Shown piece by piece: positions 43,101 to 50,250 of a stretch of 64,000 bases of DNA. The notes under the pieces are model-generated. The model was not told the DNA's origin and made no database searches. It was given only the letters and a program-made list of their open reading frames with translations. This DNA is from Chamaea fasciata (taxonomy: Eukaryota > Chordata > Aves > Passeriformes > Sylviidae). A program made the translations under genes and the position numbers. The DNA is taken from NCBI GenBank assembly GCA_029207755.1, contig JARCOQ010000017.1, positions 2,368,945 to 2,432,944 on the forward strand, read 5' to 3'. Every line of letters starts with the position of its first letter. Positions within the stretch are counted from its first letter, which is position 1.

Positions 43101-44959
43101 TTGTAAGCTGTGTTTCCACGCATCTCTTTTGACAAATATGCATCAATTTATCGCTCTGAAATATTATTTCTTTTTTAAATTCTCCTTGTCTCACAAAACC
43201 CAGTGCAGAAACTTCCCCTCCAGCACAAAGTGAGGCAGAACCACACATTCGGTTCCTCACTCCTTCAATCTCTGAAATGCAGCTGGTTAGAAAAGCAGTT
43301 CTGAGTTAAAGGTTGAAATCTTGTACGTGCAGACCACACCACCAAATGCCCACATTGCGGCCTTTCCCTCTGTCCTGTCTACAGCAGGAAACCTCCAAAG
43401 CAGAACCTTTCTCATGATTATCTCTGACTTTTGAAGGCTGCTGGCAATTGGAGAACTGAAATAAAACTAATCCGGATTCCCAGACTGATAACTTCCACAT
43501 CGACCACACGTCTCTCCATTTTTCCACTTTATGTCTAAACAAATAATCTTTTCATTCCAAAAAATTGGTAGATAATGCTGGAAAAATTATATTTTTGTAG
43601 AGGCAAGATGTAGTAAATAAGAATCGCCCTGTAGCATGAATGATTTGGACTCGTTCATTGTCAAATTTTGTCCAAATTCTTCTTGTGTCCAAACTACAAG
43701 AAGTTTTAGCGAAATCCAGGAAAAAAACATGAAACCTTTGTCCCTCACTTCATGGAAGAACAAATCACCATCGGATGTTGTTGACAGAAGTTTGCTTTAA
43801 TATATTTTTGTACGCTGCACCAAAAGTGAGAACCTTTAAAGTTACCTGCAAAATTCGCTTCTGCCACCGGTAGTGTTTGTATTTGTAGATAATGAAGTTA
43901 AACTGGGAGGCAGTTAGCAAATCCTGTGGATCCTGGAAAACAGAACAGGGATCAGCAGCACATCCCAGGCTGGGATAATGTTTGGCCACACAAATGCAGC
44001 TGTTCTCAGGGAAAATCCCTCTCTGTGAACAAAAACAACACTGGGGCCCTGCAGGAGAGGTCCACATGGAGACAGATGGAAGCGTCCTCCTGGCTTTTGT
44101 TAATCACCTTAATGAAGATGGGGACAGAGCTTATTCACAATAATTAATAACGGGGGTGATGGCTTCACACTGACAGAGAGTGGGCTTGGATCAAATATGA
44201 GGAAGAAATTCTTCACTATGAGGGTGGTGAGACCCAGGAAAAGAGAAACCTCCCGGTGCCTGAAGGAGCCGCAGGAAAGATGGGGAGAGAAGGTTTCCAA
44301 AGGACGGAGTGCCAGGACAAGGGGGCGTGGCTTCACAGTGAAATTGAGGAGGTTTAGATGGGATATTGGGAAGAAATTCCTCCCTGTGAGGAGGACTGGT
44401 TGTCCAGGGAAGCTGTGGCTGCTCCTGGGTCCCTGGAAATGTTCCAGGCCAGGCTGGACAAGGCTTGGAGCACCCTGGGGCAGTGGGTGGTGGAACAAGA
44501 TGAGCTTTAAGGTCCCTTCCAACCCAAACCATCCTGTGATTCTGCAATTCTATCATTCTGCCCCACATTTATTCATCCAGGACTCATTACTCCCCTTGGA
44601 ATAACAACCCTGGCGTGGATTTGAGCTCCTTAATCCTGGTCACGCCATCGGTGTAGGCACAGCATTTCCATGGGACACAGGACACAGGCAGCACCAGCCA
44701 GGCATCCCTGTCCTGTTTGCTTGGGAACTGGGCTGGTTGTGATTCCCAAACCGGGATTGTATCCTTGAAAGCAACCCAGGCACGCTCCTCACCTCAGCAG
44801 GGCCCTCCAGAACATCTGGATGTATTACAAAATACATCAAAGCACCGGCCTCACCTTTTCAGCGTACACCTCCTTCTGTGCCAAATGCAGAGCTCCCTCA
44901 ATGCTCACTTCTTTGTTTTTCACCATGTTCATAATTTTGAGGATTTTCTCCTGGCTTAA
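24548..44959 (-). CDS. Formin with two PH-like domains and an FH2 domain (16 joined coding exons, 5' end open)
   Basis: FH2 dimers nucleate actin filaments and ride their barbed ends. Sixteen exons join in phase from 44959 to 24548 and give 718 residues. Residue 1 here is the first codon of the exon at 44855-44959, not the true start. Residues 1-40 look helical. PH-like domain 1 spans about 45-138; PH-like domain 2 about 153-255, with W248 in the place of the invariant PH tryptophan. The FH1-like run PPPAPPALPQP is at 333-343 and FH2 at about 350-712. FH2 marks are W358 and W371 in the lasso, I421 in HNFNIFLKSF where canonical formins have the actin-contact isoleucine, and GNHLNE (545) with GFRLSSLAKL (559). 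The protein ends six residues after EFRKA. There is no PDZ, GBD/FH3 or DAD. No human formin I know has tandem PH domains, so I give no symbol. FHDC1 and delphilin FH2s differ clearly. Confidence 0.9.
25292..25375 (-). CDS. Formin exon, FH2 coiled-coil part
   Basis: 28 codons, phase 0 at both ends, acceptor TTATTACAG and donor GTATGA. It begins DLIQKYEGDLSQLSKRCEEM and is strongly helical, matching the FH2 post/coiled-coil segment. Confidence 0.9.
25816..26252. repeat. Duplicated segment, copy A (formin intron)
   Basis: Nearly identical to 34930-35314 in the same orientation, roughly 90% by eye over about 370 bp. Copy A has a long T-rich insertion at about 26091-26144. On the minus strand both copies carry AATAAACATTTTTACATG (here AATAAA at 26201-26206). 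It lies about 80 bp past the donor of the exon at 26331. It may be a local duplication or two copies of an unrecognised transposable element. Confidence 0.85.
26331..26434 (-). CDS. Formin exon, FH2 helical part
   Basis: Acceptor TTCTGTTAG and donor GTAAAT. It completes a valine codon with the previous exon, then reads LKKELENLIQCRRLIKPKAS (34 full codons), ending in phase 0. Helical FH2 segment. Confidence 0.88.
26928..26960 (-). CDS. Formin 33-bp microexon
   Basis: Acceptor CCTTTCCAG and donor GTATGT, with split codons at both ends (G|CG and G|TT). It encodes SMKGLSAEVD, between FEAVPD of the previous exon and VLKKELEN of the next. FH2 domains have a matching 'V..DL...' helix start here, and the phase fits exactly. 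Confidence 0.82.
26991..27019 (+). repeat. (ATA)n microsatellite
   Basis: About ten copies of a trinucleotide in a formin intron, between the 33-bp exon and the next upstream exon. Confidence 0.93.
27113..27242 (-). CDS. Formin exon, FH2 knob/post part
   Basis: Acceptor GCTCTGTTGCAG and donor GTGAGA. It reads LPLLRGRDRTFTLLHALVEQ and then ILLHQPELATFPQELAEFEA (43 codons plus one base). 'TLLH.LV.....PELA.F..EL' is a canonical FH2 signature. Confidence 0.93.
27722..27874 (-). CDS. Formin exon, FH2 signature exon
   Basis: 51 codons, phase 0, acceptor GTGTTTCAG and donor GTGAGT. It contains KFVAVLEYILAMGNHLNERA and GAKGFRLSSLAK, the FH2 family signature 'L..vLa.GN.lN.....a.GF.L..L.KL'. This is the strongest single proof that the gene is a formin. 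Confidence 0.96.
27875..30604. other. Formin intron
   Basis: 2.7 kb. It contains an A/C-rich low-complexity tract at about 29415-29540 and an LTR-like element at 29640-30460. No further exon recognised. Confidence 0.6.
29640..30460 (+). mobile_element. LTR-like element
   Basis: Its left part matches 22850-23100 and its right end ('attaaaacctttctg' through 'gccctctcacta') matches 37205-37262, showing a dispersed element of several hundred bases. The ATTAAA near 30410 fits an LTR polyadenylation region. No retroviral ORF is present. Confidence 0.55.
30605..30691 (-). CDS. Formin exon, FH2
   Basis: 29 codons, phase 0, acceptor TCTGTGCAG and donor GTGAGT. It begins MCKIPQLGQRLDLLLSVREL. 'L..IP.L..RL..LLF...F' is the matching pattern in other FH2 domains. 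Confidence 0.93.
31270..31360 (-). CDS. Formin exon, FH2
   Basis: One base plus 30 codons, acceptor TGTTTGCAG and donor GTGAGG. It reads YLPTPKDAERYLSFKGSCSE and ends VVDQFMLE. It corresponds to the 'LP...E...L..F.gd...L...d.F...l' block of FH2. Confidence 0.93.
31760..32140 (-). mobile_element. LTR-like fragment, TATA family, inverted copy 2
   Basis: Reverse complement of the elements at 52-350 and 34296-34595; TATAAAAGGGAG and the ACCAAT pair are read on the minus strand. It lies in a formin intron in the sense orientation of the gene. The part after about 32073 ('gagctggaagtgacc') has no counterpart in the other two copies and looks like a second repeat fragment. Confidence 0.55.
34124..34177 (+). 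repeat. (ATT)n microsatellite
   Basis: Eighteen perfect copies of the trinucleotide ATT in a formin intron. Confidence 0.97.
34296..34595 (+). mobile_element. LTR-like fragment, TATA family, copy 3
   Basis: Closest to copy 1 at 52-350, including the TATAAAAGGG box at about 34508-34517 and 'aatcaaggagtcattttcag' after it. Reads on the + strand, antisense to the formin. Confidence 0.6.
34930..35314. repeat. Duplicated segment, copy B (formin intron)
   Basis: Partner of 25816-26252 in the same orientation. AATAAA on the minus strand is at 35262-35267. This copy lacks the long T-run and lies about 300 bp past the donor of the exon at 35613. Confidence 0.85.
35613..35724 (-). CDS. Formin exon, FH2
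   Basis: Split codons at both ends (A|AC before, CG|G after), acceptor TTTTCCTCCAG and donor GTAATT. It reads IFLKSFRIKPSELKDKLFII and then HEESGGLTDEQITALR. 'IFL..F.....el...i' plus 'Lt.e....L' is the FH2 core. Confidence 0.93.
35725..37807. other. Formin intron
   Basis: About 2.1 kb with an A-rich tract at 35795-35925, an LTR fragment at 36865-37262 and a T/G-rich tract at 37465-37655. No exon recognised. Confidence 0.55.
36865..37262 (+). mobile_element. LTR-like fragment
   Basis: The right end (about 37200-37262, 'actaaaacctttttgctttt' to 'tgtctcacta') resembles 30405-30460. The block at 36980-37015 ('gttgaaacccac..ggggagg') resembles 2015 and 41955. It is probably a mosaic or decayed LTR. 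Confidence 0.4.
37808..37970 (-). CDS. Formin exon, start of FH2 (lasso and linker)
   Basis: 54 codons plus one base, acceptor ATTTTTAG and donor GTAAGT. It begins IQKSVWGSCDPCKRKIDVCR and ends LLDRKVAHNF. The tryptophan in KSVW is the lasso residue of FH2 dimers, and RKVAHNF leads into the actin-binding helix. Four cysteines in the first 25 residues are unusual for this part of FH2. Confidence 0.92.
38171..38588 (-). CDS. Formin exon, end of second PH-like domain, FH1-like stretch, start of FH2
   Basis: 139 codons plus one base, acceptor CCCGTTCCAG and donor GTGAGG. It begins LRIPPTARSSSPEVAVRLHR then EWLSLLERHC, the closing PH helix with its tryptophan. A linker with the acidic NEQEEES follows, then PPPAPPALPQP as the only clear polyproline run. 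It ends TKAFHWDVVPWDK, the FH2 lasso. It is the largest and most GC-rich exon of the gene. Confidence 0.92.
38790..38995 (-). mobile_element. CR1 LINE 3' fragment
   Basis: Reverse-complement CR1 sharing 'ctgcagctcctccaggccac' and 'ttctccaggctgaacaatcc' with the copies at 17.1 and 55.6 kb. Within a formin intron. Confidence 0.75.
39100..39261 (-). CDS. Formin exon, core of second PH-like domain
   Basis: One base plus 53 codons plus two bases, acceptor CGTCCCTCAG and donor GTGAGT. It reads CLAQLREGELALYSLGLGGR and later STFSLHTADHHY. 'L..gel.lys ... F.l.t.d..Y.L' is a PH-fold strand pattern. It joins in phase to EWVK before and LLRIPP after. Confidence 0.88.
39262..41092. other. Formin intron
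   Basis: 1.8 kb of sequence with no repeat or exon that I can name. Confidence 0.45.
41093..41241 (-). CDS. Formin exon, end of PH-like domain 1 and start of PH-like domain 2
   Basis: 49 codons plus two bases, acceptor TTATTATCTAG and donor GTATGA. It begins IIYLLSRVIQSN, the closing helix of the first PH-like domain. After a cysteine-rich linker comes IHEGLLDLQQNTSTSAEWVK, the typical first strand of a PH domain ('.kEG.L.......W.k'). It was not obvious as a long ORF and was found by phase matching. Confidence 0.86.
41925..42600 (+). mobile_element. LTR-like element (longer copy of the 2.0-kb family)
   Basis: Matches 1995-2365 over the left two thirds. The right part has 'ctaaagaactgttatttcta' then 'ctttgcctgaaagccccttaa', which I recognise as the kind of R/U5 end found in avian ERVL-type LTRs (recollection). 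It lies in a formin intron, antisense to it. Confidence 0.65.
42748..42921 (-). CDS. Formin exon, PH-like domain 1 core
   Basis: 58 codons, phase 0, acceptor CCGTTGCAG and donor GTGAGC. It begins LDFNTRTIFNIEKGIIKKQF, then FSQVKGCEDSERRRFSIVFH, and ends YELEAVSLDDKRK. 'L.F....i..i.kg...k...fs.v......d...F.i.f...Y.l.A.s..dk...' is a PH-fold pattern. Confidence 0.9.
42922..43845. other. Formin intron
   Basis: 0.9 kb, no repeat or exon recognised. Confidence 0.5.
43846..43932 (-). CDS. Formin exon, start of PH-like domain 1
   Basis: 29 codons, phase 0, acceptor GTTTTCCAG and donor GTAACT. It begins DPQDLLTASQFNFIIYKYKH and ends YRWQKRILQ. Basic and aromatic residues precede a strand, as in the N-terminal hairpin of PH domains. 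Confidence 0.88.
44165..44560 (+). mobile_element. CR1 LINE 3' end with an internal duplication
   Basis: Sense CR1 with 'aggaagaaattcttcacta', 'tgttccaggccaggctgga' and the classic end 'cttccaacccaaaccatcct' then 'gtgattct' repeats. The 'gggaagaaattc(c/t)t(c/t)c' block occurs twice (about 44199 and 44369), so two CR1 copies are nested or a part is duplicated. In a formin intron. Confidence 0.85.
44855..44959 (-). CDS. Formin exon, most 5' firmly supported
   Basis: 35 codons, phase 0, acceptor TTTCTTTTCTAG and donor GTGAGG. It begins LSQEKILKIMNMVKNKEVSI and continues EGALHLAQKEVYAEK. Helical and charged; no known domain recognised. As it starts with an acceptor and has no start codon of its own at the right place, at least one more exon must lie upstream. 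Confidence 0.85.
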
Positions 44960-45929
44960 CTAGAAAAGAAAAAAAAAAAAAGAAAAGTCAATCAAATGTT
45001 TTTAGAGACTGTTTTTTTCATCTGGCTGTAGAGGACACAGAGTGCTCGTGACACAGCCACGGCAGCTGCCATAAAAAAACACAATTTCACTCATATTTAA
45101 TGTTCTACTGACAACCCGACCAGCAAATATAATCTCCCTTTGAAACCCGGTGAAAGTCCACAAGATATCAAATATACAGGGGCTTTTACAACTTGAGAAG
45201 GTGTGATGGTAATATCTGGAGATAGAACTGCCAAGGAGGAAACCTTTTTGAGGCAGAAACCCCGGCAAGAAGTGGAAACATCAATTTTGCATGGAAGCCT
45301 GTCTCATCCTGTGCGTAAAGCCCAGCACACGGGACGACATGAAAGAAAAATCAGCAACATTTGAAATTTTCAGGGTGGAGAGGGGGGCAAACTGCTGCTG
45401 GTACGGGGAGCTGCAGCTGCCACGGGGACTTTGGTGAAGCACATGAAAAGCCAGCGTTGCACTTCCCCTTTTTCTCTCACCAAAAGAGGGGCTTGAGCTG
45501 CCAATAAACTCGATTTCTGTCACTGCTTAGTGCAGCAGGTGTGGCTGTGATGGCAAACAGGAACCAAGCAAAGAAAAACGGGCGAGGGGAGGCAGCAGGG
45601 GCACGGAGCTGCAGCTGTCACACTGGCGAGGGACGGCTTCGTGGAGGGATAAACAATAAATAAAACAACCTCCCTTGGAGACGGAGCCCAGGGTCCCCCC
45701 GTGTGACAGCCACCTCTCGGCAGAGCAGCAGAGTTTGGAGCCTGGCGGTTTTACCAGCACAGCTCAGGAACTCGGAGGTTGTTTTTTTGGTTTTTCTTTT
45801 TTTAATCCAGACTCCAAGATCCAATGTTCCCCGTGTCCTGAGAATGATTTCACCACCGGGAGAGATTCCAGTGATTTCCAGTCGTTCTTTTCAAGCTCTC
45901 CAAGTGCAGAGCACAGGGCAGGATGTGCA

Positions 45930-46092
45930 GGAGCAAGGGAAGGGCAGGAGGGGTGGGAAGAAGCAGAAGGATTGGGAAGGGGCCAGAGGGGTTGGGAAGG
46001 ACCAGGGGGATTGGGAAGGAGCAGGTAGATTGGGAAGGACAGGAAGGTTGGGAAGGACAGGAGGGTTGAGAAGGGGCCAGAGGGACTGGGAA
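45930..46092 (+). repeat. Degenerate GA-rich tandem repeat
   Basis: Irregular repeats around 'ttgggaaggaccagggg' and 'ttgggaaggacaggagg', with units of about 16-20 bp. Low complexity, not coding. Confidence 0.8.
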
Positions 46093-46183
46093 GGGGATTC
46101 CCCAGCAGATGGAGATGTTGAGGACCTGCCCTGCTTTTCCTACGCCCACCACTCCCCACAAACAGAGCAGCTCCCCTGCTGAA

Positions 46184-46303
46184 CAGCCCCGCAATGCAGC
46201 CCCGCAATGCAGCCCCGCAATGCAGCCCCGCAATGCAGCCCCGCAATGCAGCCCCGCAATGCAGCCCAGCAATGCAGCCCCGCAATGCAGCCCAGCAATG
46301 CAG
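46184..46303 (+). repeat. 13-bp minisatellite, about nine copies
   Basis: Unit 'gcagccccgcaat' repeated head to tail about nine times, with two copies carrying 'cagc' for 'ccgc'. Because 13 is not a multiple of three, all frames stay open and give repeat peptides on both strands. Confidence 0.95.
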
Positions 46304-46317
46304 CAGAAGGTCCTCTT

Positions 46318-46440
46318 GGGGCCACACAGGATCGCTGAGGTTGGAAAAAACCTCCCAGACCATTGTGTCCAACCTGTGATTGATCCCCACCGTGTCCAGC
46401 CCTTCCTTGGCCACCTCCACCCACCCAAGCCGCACAGACA
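46318..46440 (-). mobile_element. CR1-type fragment
   Basis: 'ggatcgctgaggttggaaaa' then 'acctcccagaccattgtgtc' and 'caacc' is the reverse complement of the usual CR1 3' end. Truncated and diverged. Confidence 0.6.
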
Positions 46441-47247
46441 CCCGGGAATGTGCCCCATAAAAACTCCCAGTCCCAGTCCAGCAAACCCCCAGGTTCCCCC
46501 TTTCCCCAAGCCTCACTACACCCAACACCCTTTATTTACCAAATATTTATTATTTTCCCAAATATTTATTATTTTCCCAAATTTCTGCCAGCTCGCCCAG
46601 TTCCTGGGAAAGGGGCTCACACACTCTGCACGTTTTTACAGCCTCCAAATGAAACCGGGAGCAAGAGAAATACATGGTTTTTAAAGGTTTGCCTAATAAA
46701 AAAATACTTATTTCTTTTCAATGCTAACAGAAAGGTAACTGATGGCCCAGCTTGGAGCTGCGAAGGGAACGGGAGCAGTGAGGGAGGAGGAGGGAAAGCT
46801 GCCTGATCATTCATGCACAGGAGGTTCCCTCAATGACCTCCCCGCTCGCTCGCTGCTGGAATTTTAAAGGGCCTCACATTCACACCTCGCATCGGGGAGG
46901 ATCGGGATCTTCACCAGGCGATTCCCCACCGAACGAACGGGCTGTGTGTGAATAAACAGGAATATGGATATATTTGTACTGAAAAATGCGATTGCCTCAA
47001 GGCAAAGCTCTGCCAGCTCCGAAGTGCAAGAGCTGTTTATTCAGGATAGCAGCTCCTGAGACGAGGCTGGAAACTATTTTTCCCTGTTAGGCCTTTTGGA
47101 GAAAGGTTCAAAGAATTTTTTGCAGCACGATGACAATTTTAATTCCATTTTTTTTTTCAAATTTAATATTTTAAGATATTTTCTTTAAAAAAAAAACTGC
47201 AGAAAGGAAGACATTCAAGTCAATACTCAACTCTTCCTTCTCCTTAC

Positions 47248-47282
47248 CTTCACCAAAGTCTCCCCTGGACTCAAATGAATTT
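47248..47282 (-). CDS. Possible formin 5' exon (35 bp)
   Basis: Acceptor TTTCTTTCACATCTTGGGCAG and strong donor AAG|GTAAGG. Read to end in phase 0 it gives (x)IHLSPGETLVK, which flows into LSQEKILK of the next exon. It needs an upstream exon ending with one extra base; 60561-60702 and 57752-57773 both do. A short exon with a good donor can arise by chance, hence the moderate score. Confidence 0.45.
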
Positions 47283-48560
47283 CTGCCCAAGATGTGAAAG
47301 AAACAGGGAACACGTCTTAATTTGCTTAATAATGGATGAGGGGAAAAAATGTTCACAAAAGAGAAACAAATCATTCTGTGCATTTAAATCCCGGCAGGTT
47401 TGTTAGGAAGGCAGAGCCCTGACAGAGAATCCATCCCCGAGGAGCACACGAAAGGAACTGCTTGGGGCAGGGTATTTTTAACAGCACATTGTTGGGTTTA
47501 CACCTCTCTTCACTCTCTGCACATCTGGAAACAGATGTGAGAACATTTCCAAAGCCAGAAAAGGCAAAAAAAGGCATTTTTCAGCTCATGAGAGCTGTCA
47601 GAATTATCTGTCAGAAGTCTGTCTGGCTCACTTAGGTTGTTGACAATCATGTTTCATGGTATTTTCACTTGCAAACAAGACTTCTGTATCAGACCCTGAC
47701 CTTTATCATTTTCTGTCTCTGGGGCTTTTCTCTCAGCACGACACAACTTTTGTAGTGTGTTTGTTTTGGCTATATTTTTCTTAAAAAGAAAAAAAAACTT
47801 GTCATATTATCCACCAAAACGCCGTCAAGGCCACTCCGCGTTATATTACCTAATAAAATGTGACTGAGCCACGCAAACTGAATGCTTTAAACGAGACTGA
47901 GTAACAAAACTTAGGGAAAAAAATGAAATTCTTCTAATACGAAGCAGGCACATTAAGGAAATACACGAGATTGTGTTAATAATGCCCTCACCTGCCGGGT
48001 TAAAGCAGCTTGTTTAGAAGAGATTAAATTTTCATCACCCCTCCCCAAATTCAGTGGAGCAACACAAGTGGTTTGAAAGAATTCACAATTGAAGGAAGAG
48101 CGTGGGGCTCCAGACATTCTCTGGAAGGAGAGGTGAGGGTTTTATAATTCTTTTTTGGCCTGGTATAAGATGTGTTCAGTGGGGAGAGGGAGGAGATTTC
48201 TGCCTTGTTCTGGGGCCGCTGCCAACGCTGCCCTGCACGTGACCCCTCCCCGGCCTTCCTGCCTCTCCCCTGTTCCCTCGAAGCCTCCACCAGAGGCTTT
48301 GCATCAAGTCTGGACACTGCGGGAATATTTCTGGAATAATCTCAGGACTTCCAAGACCCAGTGAAGAAAAAAGAGTTAAAGCCGCATCATCCCAGCGATC
48401 CTGGAGCAGGGCAGGGGGAAGAACACGGGACACGGGCGCTGCTCAGGGATAAAGCTTCCCCTTCCCCATTTCTTCACTTTCACCACGTTTGGACTCGGCC
48501 CAAAACACACGGAATGCTCCCAGACTTTTCCAGGGGAGTTTTCTCCCAGCACTGGGGTAC

Positions 48561-48638
48561 CTGAAAGGCCTCCAGCTTTAATTTACATGAAATCTCCAAC
48601 CAGGTGACTGATGTGGTATTTTTATGTGGCAATACCAT
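48561..48638 (-). CDS. Alternative candidate formin first coding exon
   Basis: ATG at 48638 in a favourable context (A at -3, G at +4), open for 26 codons to TTTCAG|GTACCC, ending KLKLEAFQ in phase 0, which could join LSQEKILK. The donor is weak and the peptide is not recognised. It is incompatible with the 47248-47282 model because the phases differ. Confidence 0.2.
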
Positions 48639-50082
48639 CTTTTGTAGCCAGGCCCAGAGACAGGTTAATATTATTTGTCAAACAGAGCAGCTATTCATCA
48701 AATAAATTTTCCACCTGGAATAATATTTTGCATTATTTGTGCAGATCCATATCTGGGTGAAGAGTATCTGTCAACATTTATTCAGAGAAGAAGGGATTCA
48801 TCAAACAGGAGCTTGATTTCCTTGAAGACACTGGAAATTCTGCCACCTCCAGAAGGAGCTGGAGGAACCCCAAGGTGTTTTGTTGTAATTTATTTCTCGC
48901 TGGTGTAAAGGTACGGAGTGATTGATTAGAACAACATAAAAATCTCCCAGAACTGTTCTCAGAAATATGAAGATATAAACTGGTGCCCAGTGACGTGTCC
49001 ATAGCACAGTTACAATACCAACAATTTCAACAATTTTCACTATTGAAATTATCACCATATTGGGGAATCTCAAAGCCTTAACATTTCTTAAAACTCTCTC
49101 TGAAAAAAATGACATTTTGTGGGTCTCACATGAGGCAAACACTTCAGATTCTCCCTCAACCACCAGCACGGTCCCTCCTGCTCCATCAGCTCTGAGAACT
49201 CTTCAGGAAATGACACTTGGGAAGTAATTTCACTGTGAAAATTCAGGGTAAATGGAGTGGTGCTGCTTGCACAGGAGACTGTTGTGTGCTGTTCACTGTT
49301 TCATCAGTGATCTGATGAAAAGATCGGCTGAAGGACTGGAGATTATGTTTATTAAATCCGCAGATTTTGATGGGCAGCTGGGAAGAACCGCCAGGGAAAC
49401 TCAAATTCCAAACAGCCTTGACAAATGAGAGCAGCCATAATCTATAATTCAGCAAGCAGAGGAACAGGGAAAAAAAACAATAAAATCTGGATGTTCAGCA
49501 GGAGCTGCCAGCTTCACAAGCACTGGCTGAAAAATGGGTGTTTTTTTTTTTTTTTTTTTTTTGCAGAAAAAGCCCAGAAGTTTGAGCAGCTTGCACAGTG
49601 ACAGCAGTTCCCAGCATGGTGCTGGTGCAATAAAAGGGAATTTCCCTCGGGGAGGTTCCTGACAGCACAGAAACACCGAAATAAGAGCGCTCAGCCCTGA
49701 CAGAGGATTCTGCTGGAATGGGGGGAGAAGATTTCCATGACTCCAGAAAAGAGCCGGGTGAACTCAGCTCAGGAGAATGAGAACAGTCAGAGCTTTGGAA
49801 AATCGGGATTTCCAAGGGAAGGGTTGGGATTTCGGGGCAGGCACAGGCTGCAGGTCCACAAAGAGCTGCTGCCAAAAGGGAAGGAGCAGGAGTGTGGTGG
49901 GGTGAGGAGAAATACGAGAGGAATCACAGCCAAAGAGGGTCTGCTGAGATGTTTGGGAGATAGGAGGATACCACTGAGCCATCCTGGGAAATCATGGGGT
50001 CTCCCACCACTAAATATCCTCAAGCAGAATTAAACCAATGCTTTGGGCCATATCTAACCTTGTTTTGCACTTTAATTCCGCC

Positions 50083-50250
50083 CAAGCCTGCAAAGAACTG
50101 GAGGTTCCACAGGAGAAAGGGGCAGGCAGGGATTTAAAACCTTTGGAAAGCTCCATCCAGCCTATGAGCTTTTATTCCCAAGGCAGAGATATTTCCTGGA
50201 AATCTCCTCCAGGCACCATGTGCTGCTTTATCAGAGCCAGCCTCAGCATC
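50083..50250. repeat. Short duplicated segment, copy 1
   Basis: Similar to 52086-52213 in direct orientation; shared 'gcagagata.tttcctggaa' and 'gtgctgctttatcagagcca'. About 130 bp in common. Origin unknown. Confidence 0.8.

Noticed and set aside
24548..44959. Assignment of the formin to FHDC1, INF2 or delphilin
   Set aside because: FHDC1 and INF2 lack tandem PH domains and have long C-terminal tails; delphilin has PDZ domains; the FH2 sequence differs from what I recall of each.
45764..46684. 254-, 219- and 191-codon ORFs over 45.8-46.7 kb
   Set aside because: Produced by the 13-bp minisatellite and the GA-rich array plus a CR1 fragment.
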